Shown here: piece after piece, positions 1 through 8,496 of the stretch
Layout of the letters: every line of letters starts with the position of its first letter
Numbering within the stretch: the first letter of the stretch is position 1
Assembly: GCF_014646255.1 (NCBI RefSeq)
Contig: NZ_BMNC01000005.1
Location: 1-64,000, forward strand
Origin: Lentzea pudingi
Lineage (GTDB): Bacteria > Actinomycetota > Actinomycetes > Mycobacteriales > Pseudonocardiaceae
DNA: 64,000 bases
Direction: 5' to 3'
Position numbers and translations under genes: made by a program
The notes under the pieces: generated by a model
Database searches by the model: none
The model's input: only the letters and a program-made list of their open reading frames with translations
Told to the model about the DNA's origin: nothing

Positions 1-887
1 GCGCCCAACGGCCGAATCCCCCACCGACCACCCCAAGACTCCCCAGGAGAAACCCAAATCAAATCCACCCCGGAGTTCAAAGCATCCGGCGGACAGGTCA
101 TCGGCTCAACAGCAACAGCCCGCCCCCGCCCAGGATAAGAATCGGGCGTATAAACCTGAACCCACCGAAACACCGGATCGGCCCACACTTCAACGCCACC
201 CTCCTCAGAGGTGAGCGTGTGATGAACGAGCCCGTCCTCGGAGGGTTCGCAGCCACCAAACGGCGTGTCCAGCTTCACGCCCTCCAAGACCCGACCACTC
301 CGAAAGTCGAACGACGTCCCCTCGACAGGCACAGCCGGCCCGGAAGGCACCATCCGCTGGGTGTCGAGAGGCAACACAGTGGTGGCAGCCAACGTAAGAG
401 TGCAGGCGTCCGTGGCCGCGTTCCCAGCCCGCGGATAAGGATGAGTCCCCACCCCGAACGGCGTAGCAACATCCCCAACGTTCGAAACCCCATGCGTGAC
501 CGTCAACCCACGATCATCCAACGCATAGGACACAGTGACGTCCAAAGCAGCGGGCCACCCAGCCTGAGGCTCGATCAAAGCTCGCAACGACACCAAAGAC
601 CCGGTGTGCTCCACAACGGACCAGGGCCGGCGCCGCAGCAACCCGTGCACCGCGTTCCCACGGGCGGGCTCGGTCACCTCGAGGTGCTGAACGACCCCGT
701 CCAACACCCAGGTGGCCCCAGCAGTCCGGTTGGGCCAGGGCACCAGCACGGCCCCAGCACTCATCGGCGGCTTCTCGTCAGCCCCGAATGTCTCCACGTA
801 CGGAACACCGTCCACCTCGAAAGACCGCAGGCCTGCGCCTACAGTCGTGATCACAGCGGTGGCACCCTCGTACGAGATCCCCAACAT
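1..887 (-). CDS. Aldose 1-epimerase family protein (C-terminus off window)
   Basis: Probable galactose mutarotase-type enzyme that interconverts alpha and beta anomers of an aldose. Translating the minus strand from the ATG at 887 gives at least 295 residues starting MLGISYEGATAV, with no stop before the window edge. Visible family motifs are PWPNRTAGA, NAVHGLLR (the His region of the active site) and GVGTHPYPR (the second catalytic His), followed by a long beta-rich body. It is divergent from the MBL-fold gene, leaving only 38 bp for both promoters. Its coding strand is rich in T- and G-ending codons, unlike most genes here, because the top strand is A/C-rich in this interval. The family is confident; the sugar is unknown. 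Confidence 0.85.
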   Translation of the reverse strand, partial: MLGISYEGATAVITTVGAGLRSFEVDGVPYVETFGADEKPPMSAGAVLVPWPNRTAGATWVLDGVVQHLEVTEPARGNAVHGLLRRRPWSVVEHTGSLVSLRALIEPQAGWPAALDVTVSYALDDRGLTVTHGVSNVGDVATPFGVGTHPYPRAGNAATDACTLTLAATTVLPLDTQRMVPSGPAVPVEGTSFDFRSGRVLEGVKLDTPFGGCEPSEDGLVHHTLTSEEGGVEVWADPVFRWVQVYTPDSYPGRGRAVAVEPMTCPPDALNSGVDLIWVSPGESWGGRWGIRPLG

Positions 888-925
888 GAGGCTGAAGCCT
901 ACGGGGCCTGCGGAAGGATTTGCCC

Positions 926-1702
926 ATGAAGGTTCATCACCTCAACTGCGCCACGTTCCGGCCTCCCCTGGTCGCGGGCGGTCTGGTGGCACATTGCCTG
1001 CTGATCGAGTCCGACCGGGGCCTGGTCCTGGTCGACACGGGCTTCGGCATGAACGAGGTGACCGACCCGAAGGCGACGATCGACGGGCTGAGCCGCGCGC
1101 TCCTCAAACCCGCGCTCGACATCACCGAGACCGCGATCCACCAGGTCGAGAAGCGCGGATACACGGCCGACGACGTGCGGCACGTCCTGCTCACCCACCT
1201 CGACCTGGACCACGCGGGCGGGCTGCGCGACTTCCCCAAGGCCACCGTGCACGTGCTCGACTCCGAACTGGAGGCCGCGACCAACGCGAGGAGCGCCAAG
1301 GAACGTTCGCGTTATCCGAAGGCCCAACGAGAAGGCGTGAACTTCCAGACGCACAAGGCCGAGGGCGAGGACTGGTTCGGCTTCCAGGCCGTCAAGGACA
1401 TCACCGGCCTGCCCGACGACATCCTCATGGTGCCGCTCATCGGCCACACGGCAGGGCACACCGGCATCGCGGTCCGCTCCGACAACGGCTGGCTGCTGCA
1501 CGCCGGCGACGCGTACTTCTACCGCGGCGAGATCGAGACGCCGCCGAGCAACATCTTCGCGCTCAAGCTCACCGCCAAGCAGACCGAGACGATCCGCGAG
1601 CAGCGCGTGTCCAATGTGGAACGTCTGAGGGAACTGAAATCAAGCGGCGAAGCCGAGGTCTTCTGCGCCCACGACCCGGTCGAACTGGCGCGCCTCGCGT
1701 GA
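926..1702 (+). CDS. MBL-fold metallo-hydrolase
   Basis: A 258-aa metallo-beta-lactamase-fold hydrolase of the lactonase/glyoxalase II-like type; substrate unknown. The metal motif reads THLDLDHAGG (H91, D93, D95, H96), so the usual second His of HxHxDH is Asp. Later ligand candidates are GHTAGHTG and a C-terminal FCAHDP. Other landmarks are LVLVDTGFG and LLHAGDAYF. The ATG at 926 is preferred over a TTG at 920 because GGAAGGA sits 7 nt upstream of it. The stop overlaps the GTG of the next gene by 4 bp, which suggests a two-gene operon. Confidence 0.85.
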   Translation: MKVHHLNCATFRPPLVAGGLVAHCLLIESDRGLVLVDTGFGMNEVTDPKATIDGLSRALLKPALDITETAIHQVEKRGYTADDVRHVLLTHLDLDHAGGLRDFPKATVHVLDSELEAATNARSAKERSRYPKAQREGVNFQTHKAEGEDWFGFQAVKDITGLPDDILMVPLIGHTAGHTGIAVRSDNGWLLHAGDAYFYRGEIETPPSNIFALKLTAKQTETIREQRVSNVERLRELKSSGEAEVFCAHDPVELARLA

Positions 1703-2415
1703 CGTTCATCCACCAGATCCGCCTCGACCAGGCCGACGACACCCACCGCTACCCGTTCACCCTGCCGGTCGTCCAGCACCTGATCAAACACCCGCTACAC
1801 CTCAACACCCCCGTCACCTTCCTGACGGGAGACAACGGCGCGGGCAAGTCGACCCTGGTCGAGGCGATCGCGGTGGCGGCCGGCTTCAACGCCGAGGGCG
1901 GCACCCAGTCGTTCAACTTCGCCACCAAAGCCACGGAATCGTCGCTCGGCGACTACCTGACCCTCCGCTGGGGCACCAGAAAACCGAGGACGGGGTTCTT
2001 CCTCAGGGCCGAGTCGTTCTACAACGTCGCCACCGAGATCGACCGGATCGGCGGGGGAATCCACGCGTCGTACGGCGGAAAGTCGTTGCACGAGCGGTCA
2101 CACGGCGAGAGCTTCATCGACCTGATGAACCACAGGTTCGGCAGCAGGGGCCTCTACATCCTCGACGAACCCGAGGCCGCCCTCTCGGTCAAAGGCTGCC
2201 TGACAGTCCTGCGGCGCATGCACGAACTGGTCAACGAGAGTTCGCAGTTCATCATCGCCACCCACTCGCCGATCCTGCTGGCCGCACCCAACGCCACGAT
2301 CCTCGAGATCACCGACACGATCGACGAAGTCTCCTACGACACAGCGGAACCGGTCCGGCTCACCCGCAACTTTCTGGGCGACCCGAACCGGTTCCTGAAG
2401 CACCTGCTGGACTAG
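1699..2415 (+). CDS. AAA/ABC-type ATPase
   Basis: A 238-aa predicted soluble P-loop ATPase similar to stand-alone 'predicted ATPase' proteins. It shows Walker A GDNGAGKST near residue 48, Walker B GLYILDEPEAALS near residue 155, and a switch His in FIIATHSPILLA. No transmembrane helix or ABC signature LSGGQ is seen, so it is not a transporter subunit. The GTG start at 1699 overlaps the previous TGA (GTGA), and an upstream in-frame extension lacks coding character. Translational coupling to the MBL-fold hydrolase suggests a joint role, which cannot be named from sequence. Confidence 0.8.
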   Translation: MTFIHQIRLDQADDTHRYPFTLPVVQHLIKHPLHLNTPVTFLTGDNGAGKSTLVEAIAVAAGFNAEGGTQSFNFATKATESSLGDYLTLRWGTRKPRTGFFLRAESFYNVATEIDRIGGGIHASYGGKSLHERSHGESFIDLMNHRFGSRGLYILDEPEAALSVKGCLTVLRRMHELVNESSQFIIATHSPILLAAPNATILEITDTIDEVSYDTAEPVRLTRNFLGDPNRFLKHLLD

Positions 2416-2430
2416 CGAACCACCGGCGAA

Positions 2431-3825
2431 CTACTTCCTGAGGTTTTCCGGGTGGATCTCCACCTTGCCGTGCAGCACGCGGTTGATGCCCCAGAGCACC
2501 AGACCGGCGAGCAACAGGTAGCCCGCGATCACGTAATCGCCCGCCGGACGACCGGACGTCCACGGGATCGCGAGGTAGGCGCACGTGATCGCACCGAGCA
2601 CCGGCGCCCACGTCGGCGCACGGAAGTGCTTGTGCTCGGACGGCTCGCGGCGAAGCACGAGACACGCGACGTTGACGATCGTGAAGACGATCAGCAGCAG
2701 CAACGACGTCGTGCCGCCGAGCTTGCCGATGTCCGCGGTGGACACCAGGATCACCGCGACGCCGGTCGTGAAGACGATCGAGATCCACGGCGTGCGGCGG
2801 AACGGGTGCACGGCGCCGAAGAACTTCGGGATGATCTTCTCGTTCGCCATGCCGTACAACAACCTCGACGCCATCAGCATGTTGATCAGGGCCGAGTTGA
2901 TGACGGCCAGCAGGCCGATCAACGCGAAGATCCACAGCGGGAAGCCGGGCGCACCAACGGTGACGACCTTCAGCAACGCGCCGCTGCTCGCCTTCGCGAG
3001 CTCGTCGGCCGGGATCAGCAGCGACGACGTGAGCGCGACGAGCACGTAGATCAGGGCCGCGATGCCCATGCCCCACAGCATCGCGCGCGGGAAGATCTTG
3101 ACGGGGTTCCGGCACTCCTCCGCCATGTTCACCGAGTCCTCGAAGCCGACCATCGCGAAGAACGCGAGCGCCGTCGCCGAGGTGACCGCGAGCATCACGT
3201 TGCTGCCGGACGGCACGTTGATCTCGGTGAGCCTGCCGGGCTCGCCGTCACCGTTCACGACGGCCCAGGCGCCGATCAGGATGATGATCACCAGACCGGA
3301 CAGCTCGATGCAGGTCAGCACCACGTTGGTCTTGACCGACTCGGACACGCCGCGGAAGTTGATCAGCGCGAGACCACCGATGAAGATGATCGCGAGTCCG
3401 GTGAACACCAACGACTCAGGGCTGAGCGCGACGTCGAAGAACTCCACCAGCAGCTGCCGCAGGTACGTGCGGCCGAACGCCAGCGCGGCCGACGAGGCCG
3501 ACGTGATGCCGGAGCACATGACCGCGAACGCGACCATGAACGTCAGGAAGTGGATCTTGAACGCTCTGTTCGTGTAGAGCGCGGCACCGGCGGCCTTGGG
3601 GTACTTGCCGACCAGTTCCAGATAACTGAACGCGGTCAGGAACGCCACCACGAACGCGAGCAGGAAGGGCAGCCAGAGCGCGCCGCCGATCTTGCCTGCC
3701 ACGTTGCCGGTGAGGGCGTAGATACCGGTGCCGAGGATGTCGCCGACGACGAAGAACAGCAGCAGCTTCGGGCCGATCGCCCGATGTAGCTCTGGTTGCT
3801 CCGTTTGTGGAGTCGCTTCAGCCAT
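2431..3825 (-). CDS. APC family amino acid permease
   Basis: A 464-aa integral membrane transporter of the amino acid-polyamine-organocation superfamily. The N-terminal GDILGTGIYALTGNVAGKIGG matches the conserved first unwound helix of APC carriers. About twelve hydrophobic segments follow, including ALAFFAMVGFEDSVNMAEE, typical of helix 6. The ATG at 3825 fits the family N-terminus (a short polar tail before TM1). It is divergent from the lipoprotein gene across about 80 bp. Substrate is probably a cationic or small amino acid; this is not resolvable here. Confidence 0.88.
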   Translation of the reverse strand: MAEATPQTEQPELHRAIGPKLLLFFVVGDILGTGIYALTGNVAGKIGGALWLPFLLAFVVAFLTAFSYLELVGKYPKAAGAALYTNRAFKIHFLTFMVAFAVMCSGITSASSAALAFGRTYLRQLLVEFFDVALSPESLVFTGLAIIFIGGLALINFRGVSESVKTNVVLTCIELSGLVIIILIGAWAVVNGDGEPGRLTEINVPSGSNVMLAVTSATALAFFAMVGFEDSVNMAEECRNPVKIFPRAMLWGMGIAALIYVLVALTSSLLIPADELAKASSGALLKVVTVGAPGFPLWIFALIGLLAVINSALINMLMASRLLYGMANEKIIPKFFGAVHPFRRTPWISIVFTTGVAVILVSTADIGKLGGTTSLLLLIVFTIVNVACLVLRREPSEHKHFRAPTWAPVLGAITCAYLAIPWTSGRPAGDYVIAGYLLLAGLVLWGINRVLHGKVEIHPENLRK

Positions 3826-3905
3826 GCCCGAAGATTCTGCACCTTTTGCCCGGCTACCTGCGGCAACAGACGGTCACCTCACCCAATTGGTGTAACAATC
3901 GCGCC

Positions 3906-4700
3906 ATGAGACTCGCGGCAATCGCGATCATCGCCGCCGTGGCGCTGACCGCCTGTTCCTCATCCGAACCCGCGAGCGAGAACGCCTCCCAGCACCGCGA
4001 CGTGAAGAGCCTGGTGGCAGCGGTGACCAAGAGCGTCGGCGAGAAGGGTTCCTACCGCTTCTCGATCACGCCACCGCCCACGGGAGGCGGCGTGCGGGCA
4101 CCGGCGAGCGGCAGCGTCCGGCTGGGCGGCGAGGTCCCGAGCATGGACGCGACCACCACACGTCCCGTGCAGACCGGCGGCGACCCGGTCGAACTGAGGC
4201 TGCTCTCGACGACGAAGGACAGCGCGTTCGTGAAGCTGCCCGCCGCCGTCTTCGGCCTGCCCGCCGACAAGCCGTGGGTGAAGCTGGACCGCAAGCTCGA
4301 CGACGATTTCACCACGACCCTGCTCGGCTTCCACGACGTCGTCTACCAGCAGGCCGTCTTCACGACCTACCACCTGCCGGTGATGGAGGCGGGCGGTGAG
4401 CTCGAGCTGACCGCGCAGGTCGGCGGCACCACCCGGTACTCGGTCTCCGTCGACTACCAGAAGGCCTACGACACCCTGAAGGACGAGGGCCTGCGCACCG
4501 AGGTCAAGCTCGCGCTGGACCAGAAGGTCGCCGGCTCGACCGGTGAGATCGAACTGAACGGCGACGGCCTGCCGATCCGGATCACCTTCTACACCCAGTT
4601 CCAGGGCGCGCAGATCGTCGACGAGGCCCGCTTCACCGACTGGGGCCGCGATACAACGATCACCGAGCCGAACCCGGCGGAGATCAGCTCGCGGAACTGA
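3906..4700 (+). CDS. Secreted lipoprotein, LppX/LprG-like
   Basis: A 264-aa lipoprotein. The N-terminus MRLAAIAIIAAVALTAC is a signal peptide with lipobox LTAC, so the mature Cys is residue 17. The body is beta-rich with alternating polar and hydrophobic residues (WVKLDRKL, ELTAQVGGTTRYSVSVDY, PIRITFYTQF), resembling actinobacterial LppX/LprG/LolA-like lipid-binding lipoproteins; this is a fold guess, not a firm assignment. The ATG at 3906 immediately precedes the signal peptide. The last 17 bp overlap the 3' end of the convergent MFS gene. Confidence 0.75.
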   Translation: MRLAAIAIIAAVALTACSSSEPASENASQHRDVKSLVAAVTKSVGEKGSYRFSITPPPTGGGVRAPASGSVRLGGEVPSMDATTTRPVQTGGDPVELRLLSTTKDSAFVKLPAAVFGLPADKPWVKLDRKLDDDFTTTLLGFHDVVYQQAVFTTYHLPVMEAGGELELTAQVGGTTRYSVSVDYQKAYDTLKDEGLRTEVKLALDQKVAGSTGEIELNGDGLPIRITFYTQFQGAQIVDEARFTDWGRDTTITEPNPAEISSRN

Positions 4701-5946
4701 AGCGGTAGCGCCAGATCGCGGGCATCAGCGCCACCATCGCGACGCTCGCGACGACGACCAGCAGGCCACCGACCGACACCGCCGCGGCCGTGCCGAACGC
4801 CGCGCCACCCGTGCCGTGCAGCAGGTCGGCGATGCGCGGCCCACCGGCCACGACGACGATGAAGACGCCCTGCATCCGCCCACGCATCTCGTCCGTCGCC
4901 GCCGACTGCAGGATCGCGCCGCGGAACGCCATCGACACCATGTCAGCAGCACCGGCCAAGGCCAGGAACGCAGCCGCCACCCACAACGACCCGGCAAGCC
5001 CGAAGCCCATGATCGCGAGACCCCACCCCACCACAGCCAGGGTCAACGCCACACCGTGCCGACTGACGTTGGAGATCCAGCCGGACGTGAGCCCGCAGAT
5101 CACCGCCCCGACCGGAATCGCCGCGAACAGGACACCGAGCGCGAACCCACCACCGGCCGGGTCGCCGAACGTGTGCTGGGCCATCTCCGGGAACAGCGCC
5201 CGCGGCATGCCGAACACCATCGCGATGATGTCGAGCAACATGCTCGCCATCAGCACCTTCTGCGCCCACAGGTACGTGAAGCCGGCCAGCACGTCCCGCA
5301 ACCCGGCACGCCGGACCACCCCGTCCAGCGGCGGCATCGAGGGCAGCTTCCACACCGCGTAGACCGTGACGGTGAGCGCGATCGCATCGATGAGGTAGAG
5401 CGTCGAGAGCCCGACGACCGGCATGAACGCACCCGCGAGCAACGGCCCGAGCACCGCACCGAACTGCATCACCGTCGACCCGAGCGCACCGGCCGACGGC
5501 AACAGCTCAGCAGGCACCAACCTGGCGATCGACGCCTGCCGCGCCGGAGCGTTGGCCGCGAAGAACACCTGCTGGAGACCGAGCAACGCGATGATGAGCC
5601 ACACCGAACCGACGTTCATCGCCGCCTGCGCCCACAGCAGCACCGACGAGACCGCGATGCCGATGTTCGTGACGAGCAGCAGCTTCCGACGATCCACGGT
5701 GTCCGCGATCGCCCCGCCCCACAACCCGAACACGAGCAGGGGCACCAGCGCCACACCGGCGGCGATGCCGACCCACGCCGAGGACCCGGTGAGGTCGTAG
5801 ACCTGCTTGGGCACGGCAACGGCGGTGAGCTGGGAGCCCACCGCCGTCACGATCGTGGAGAGCCACAGCCGGCGATACGCGACGATCTTCAACGGTCGCG
5901 TGTCGATCACGAACGTAGAGCGCGCGCTTCTCCCCACAGTGGCCAC
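4684..5946 (-). CDS. MFS exporter (EntS/drug-type)
   Basis: A 420-aa major facilitator with about twelve hydrophobic helices. The start RPLKIVAYRRLWLSTIVTAVGSQ is typical of the EntS-like group. The loop motif GGAIADTVDRRKLLLVTN (motif A) lies between TM2 and TM3, and AANAPARQASIARLVP in TM5 is characteristic of this exporter family. It probably exports a siderophore or drug-like molecule by proton antiport. It stands alone, convergent with the lipoprotein (17-bp overlap), and has no adjacent siderophore genes, so the substrate stays open. Confidence 0.85.
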   Translation of the reverse strand: MATVGRSARSTFVIDTRPLKIVAYRRLWLSTIVTAVGSQLTAVAVPKQVYDLTGSSAWVGIAAGVALVPLLVFGLWGGAIADTVDRRKLLLVTNIGIAVSSVLLWAQAAMNVGSVWLIIALLGLQQVFFAANAPARQASIARLVPAELLPSAGALGSTVMQFGAVLGPLLAGAFMPVVGLSTLYLIDAIALTVTVYAVWKLPSMPPLDGVVRRAGLRDVLAGFTYLWAQKVLMASMLLDIIAMVFGMPRALFPEMAQHTFGDPAGGGFALGVLFAAIPVGAVICGLTSGWISNVSRHGVALTLAVVGWGLAIMGFGLAGSLWVAAAFLALAGAADMVSMAFRGAILQSAATDEMRGRMQGVFIVVVAGGPRIADLLHGTGGAAFGTAAAVSVGGLLVVVASVAMVALMPAIWRYRFSSAS

Positions 5947-6005
5947 TTCGTTAGCCTATGACAACTAACAAGCGCTTTCCGCAAGTCTGTCGCCAACACC
6001 ACTCG

Positions 6006-7940
6006 TCAGAGACGGACCGGGTACACCGGCTCCGGCACCTTCGGGCTGATCCGGCCCTCGACGAAGATCCCGTGCCAGATCATGAAGCAGAGCAGGCTCC
6101 ACAGCTGCCGGCTGCGGTCGAACTGCTCGGACTTGTGCTCGGCGAGCAGATCGAGCACCGCGTTCTTGTCGAGCAGGTGCCCGGTCTGCGAGTCGTTGAT
6201 GATCCCGCGCGCCCAGTCGTACATCTCGGCACGCAACCAGTGCCTGATCGGCACCGGGAACCCGAGCTTGGGCCGGTTGAGCACGTGCGCCGGAATGATC
6301 TTCGCCAACGCCTTGCGCAACGCGTACTTGGTCGTCCCCTCGGTGAGCTTCTGGTCGAGCGGCACCTCGGCCGCCACCCGGAACACCTCAGGATCCAGGA
6401 ACGGCACGCGCAGCTCGATGGAGTTGGCCATCGTCACCTTGTCGGCCTTGACCAGGATGTCGCCGCGCAACCACGTGAAGAGGTCGATGTGCTGCATGCG
6501 CGCAACGGGGTCCCAGTCCTCGGACTCGCGGTACCAGGGCGCCGTGACGTCCTGGAAGCCAATGCCCTCGACATAACCCGGGAACACCGCACGCACCTGC
6601 GCGTCACTGAAGTTGCGAGCGTTCCCGTAGTACCGCTCCTCCAACCGCAGCGCCCCACGCCGAAGCAGGTCCTTCCCGCGCACACCCTCCGGAATGGACT
6701 TGGACACAGCACCCATCAACTTGCGCACACCACCGGGCACCTTCTCGAAGGGCGCCAACGACAACGGCTCGTGGTAGATCACGTACCCGCCGAACAGCTC
6801 GTCCGCACCCTCACCGGAAAGCACAGCCTTGACGTACTTCCGCGCTTCCTTCGCGATGAAGTACAACGGCACCAACGCCGGGTCCGCCACCGGGTCGTCG
6901 AGGTACCAGAGGATGAGCGGCAGCTCCTCCATCATCTCCTCAGGAGACACGGTCCGAACCACGTGCCGCACCCCGATGGCCGCCGCAGTCTCCGCCGCAA
7001 CATCCACCTCCGAGTACCCCTGCCGGTCAAACCCGCTGGTGAACGCGATGAGGTTCGGATTGTGCTGCTTCGCCAACGTGGCAGTGGCCGTGGAGTCGAT
7101 CCCACCCGACAGGAACGCACCGACCGTCACATCGGGGTCGGAGATCATGTGCTTGGCCACCGAGTCCCGCATCACCTCGGCAATGCGCTCGTGCAGCGCC
7201 TCAGCCTCATGCGCCCCGTTCACCGGCCGAGGCGAAAACACAGGCTTGAAGTACCGGTTGAACAGCACCTGCCCACCCGGCGACACCTTGAACGACGTCC
7301 CGGACTCCACCCGCCGAATCGCCTTGTGCAGCGACTCAGGCTCTGGCACGTACTGGAGCACCAGGTAGTGCTGCAACGCAGTCTGGTCCAACTCCTGACT
7401 GATCCCCAGAACCCCAGTCAGCTGCAACAAGCTCTTCTTCTCGGACGAGAACCCAACCCCACCGGGCCCGGTGGCCCAGTACAACGGCTTGATCCCGAAC
7501 GGATCCCGAGCGCCGAAGACCACCCGCTCCTGCGCGTCCCAGATCATGAACGCGAACATGCCGCGCAACATCTTGACCCAGTCGGCCCCGAGGAAGTGGT
7601 AACCAGCGACGATGGCCTCACCATCACCGTTGGTCCGGAACTGCGCCCCGAACTTCCGCATGAGCTCAGACCGGAGCTCCTTGTAGTTGTAGATCTCGCC
7701 ATTGAAGTTCAACGTGTACCGCGTCGGGTTCTCTGGCGGCCCCCACACCAGCGGCTGGTGCGAGTGCTCAAGATCAATGAAGCCAAGCCGGTTGAACCCG
7801 TAAACGACCTCTTTGTCAGCCCAGGTGTCCTGCTCGTCCGGCCCACGGTGCCGCTGACAACGCAACGCCGCAGCCACAGAGGCGCGCGCGGAGGCCGCAG
7901 TGGCTTCGGTGGAACAGATGAGTCCGAGCACTCCGCACAC
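6006..7940 (-). CDS. asnB: Asparagine synthase (glutamine-hydrolysing)
   Basis: A 644-aa class B asparagine synthetase. It transfers amide nitrogen from glutamine to ATP-activated aspartate in the cytosol. The GTG at 7940 is chosen because it places Cys at position 2 (fMet-CGVLGLIC), the N-terminal nucleophile of Ntn glutaminases; the frame stays open upstream without coding features. Other motifs are RGPDEQD, NFNGEIYNY, the PP-loop LSGGIDSTATA near residue 260, and GEGADELFGGY. Length is usual for the actinobacterial enzyme. It reads alone, with repeat copy A about 150 bp upstream of the start. Confidence 0.95.
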   Translation of the reverse strand: MCGVLGLICSTEATAASARASVAAALRCQRHRGPDEQDTWADKEVVYGFNRLGFIDLEHSHQPLVWGPPENPTRYTLNFNGEIYNYKELRSELMRKFGAQFRTNGDGEAIVAGYHFLGADWVKMLRGMFAFMIWDAQERVVFGARDPFGIKPLYWATGPGGVGFSSEKKSLLQLTGVLGISQELDQTALQHYLVLQYVPEPESLHKAIRRVESGTSFKVSPGGQVLFNRYFKPVFSPRPVNGAHEAEALHERIAEVMRDSVAKHMISDPDVTVGAFLSGGIDSTATATLAKQHNPNLIAFTSGFDRQGYSEVDVAAETAAAIGVRHVVRTVSPEEMMEELPLILWYLDDPVADPALVPLYFIAKEARKYVKAVLSGEGADELFGGYVIYHEPLSLAPFEKVPGGVRKLMGAVSKSIPEGVRGKDLLRRGALRLEERYYGNARNFSDAQVRAVFPGYVEGIGFQDVTAPWYRESEDWDPVARMQHIDLFTWLRGDILVKADKVTMANSIELRVPFLDPEVFRVAAEVPLDQKLTEGTTKYALRKALAKIIPAHVLNRPKLGFPVPIRHWLRAEMYDWARGIINDSQTGHLLDKNAVLDLLAEHKSEQFDRSRQLWSLLCFMIWHGIFVEGRISPKVPEPVYPVRL

Positions 7941-8060
7941 GTGAAATCGCACCTCGTAGCTAGCTGTTGCTGAAATCCCAGTATGACGAAGCCGGGAACC
8001 GGACATTCGTGCACCCGAAGGACGCCTGACTCACCGGTCAGGTTCCAGCCACAACAAGAC

Positions 8061-8111
8061 GCGATGCCGCAGGCGAGCCGCCCTCGGCCAAGCGATGCCG
8101 CAGGCGAGCCG
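8061..8111 (+). repeat. Tandem pair of a 20-bp unit
   Basis: The 20-mer GCGATGCCGCAGGCGAGCCG occurs at 8061-8080 and again at 8092-8111. A third identical copy opens repeat B at 43453-43472. The second unit forms the left edge of repeat copy A, so copy A carries one extra edge unit, as if the end had been duplicated or a partial older copy lies beside it. Confidence 0.85.
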
Positions 8112-8412
8112 TCCTGGTCTTTAGCAAGCGCACTGGGCGGTGGGGTCCCATCACGAGTCGCGCCATAGCACTTGCTGCACCTGAGGGGTGAGGTCAAGTC
8201 GACACGCTTTTCGTCGACTTGACCTCACCCCTCAGGTGTGGCCCGCTCTTGGCTCGGCTCGTGATGGGACCCCACCGCCGACGCCACCCTTCTAAGCAAC
8301 CGGCAGCCGCCCAACGCAACAGGCGTGCCATCTACCTACGGGCGGCGTGGACCCCCTGATCAGATTGCCGGGGGTCTGGGGGCAGAGCCCCCAGGGGAAG
8401 CACGCAACAGCA
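8092..8412. repeat. Nested-palindrome repeat element, copy A
   Basis: About 320 bp, also present at 43453-43780. The core (8136-8279, 144 bp) has perfect 22-bp outer arms at 8136-8157 and 8258-8279. Between them is a perfect 26-bp inner stem (8178-8203 with 8213-8238) closed by the loop ACGCTTTTC. The right part holds a conserved CAACAGGCGTGCCATCTAC stretch and a G-rich hairpin at 8376-8394 (CTGGGGGC/GCCCCCAG). No ORF here looks real. It fills most of the 556-bp gap between the asnB start and the pdxH stop. It resembles a REPIN- or MITE-like element, or a structured RNA; the function is unknown. Confidence 0.9.
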
Positions 8413-8496
8413 CCCCGCCAACGCAACAGCGGGAACCCAACAAAAACGGGGCGCCCCCCGCCCACAGGAAGCGCCCCAACACCAAAGCCCAACAAC

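Noticed and set aside
712..1698. In-frame extension upstream of the AAA ATPase
   Set aside because: It reads against the epimerase and out of frame with the MBL gene, has shadow-like Arg/Pro composition, and GTG 1699 with GTGA overlap is a better start.
2452..3789. Long plus-strand open frame opposite the APC permease
   Set aside because: Composition is His/Arg/Asp/Gln-rich as in antisense frames of GC-rich membrane genes; the minus strand has clear permease motifs.
4684..5946. Siderophore locus around the EntS-like exporter
   Set aside because: No NRPS, siderophore biosynthesis or receptor genes adjoin; the family also exports drugs.
5958..7973. 671-codon plus-strand open frame opposite asnB
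   Set aside because: Antisense shadow; AsnB active-site motifs are on the minus strand.
8136..8279. Retron, integron attC or group II intron as explanation of the repeat
   Set aside because: No reverse transcriptase, integrase or attC core sites are near either copy, and the palindrome is perfect instead of bulged.
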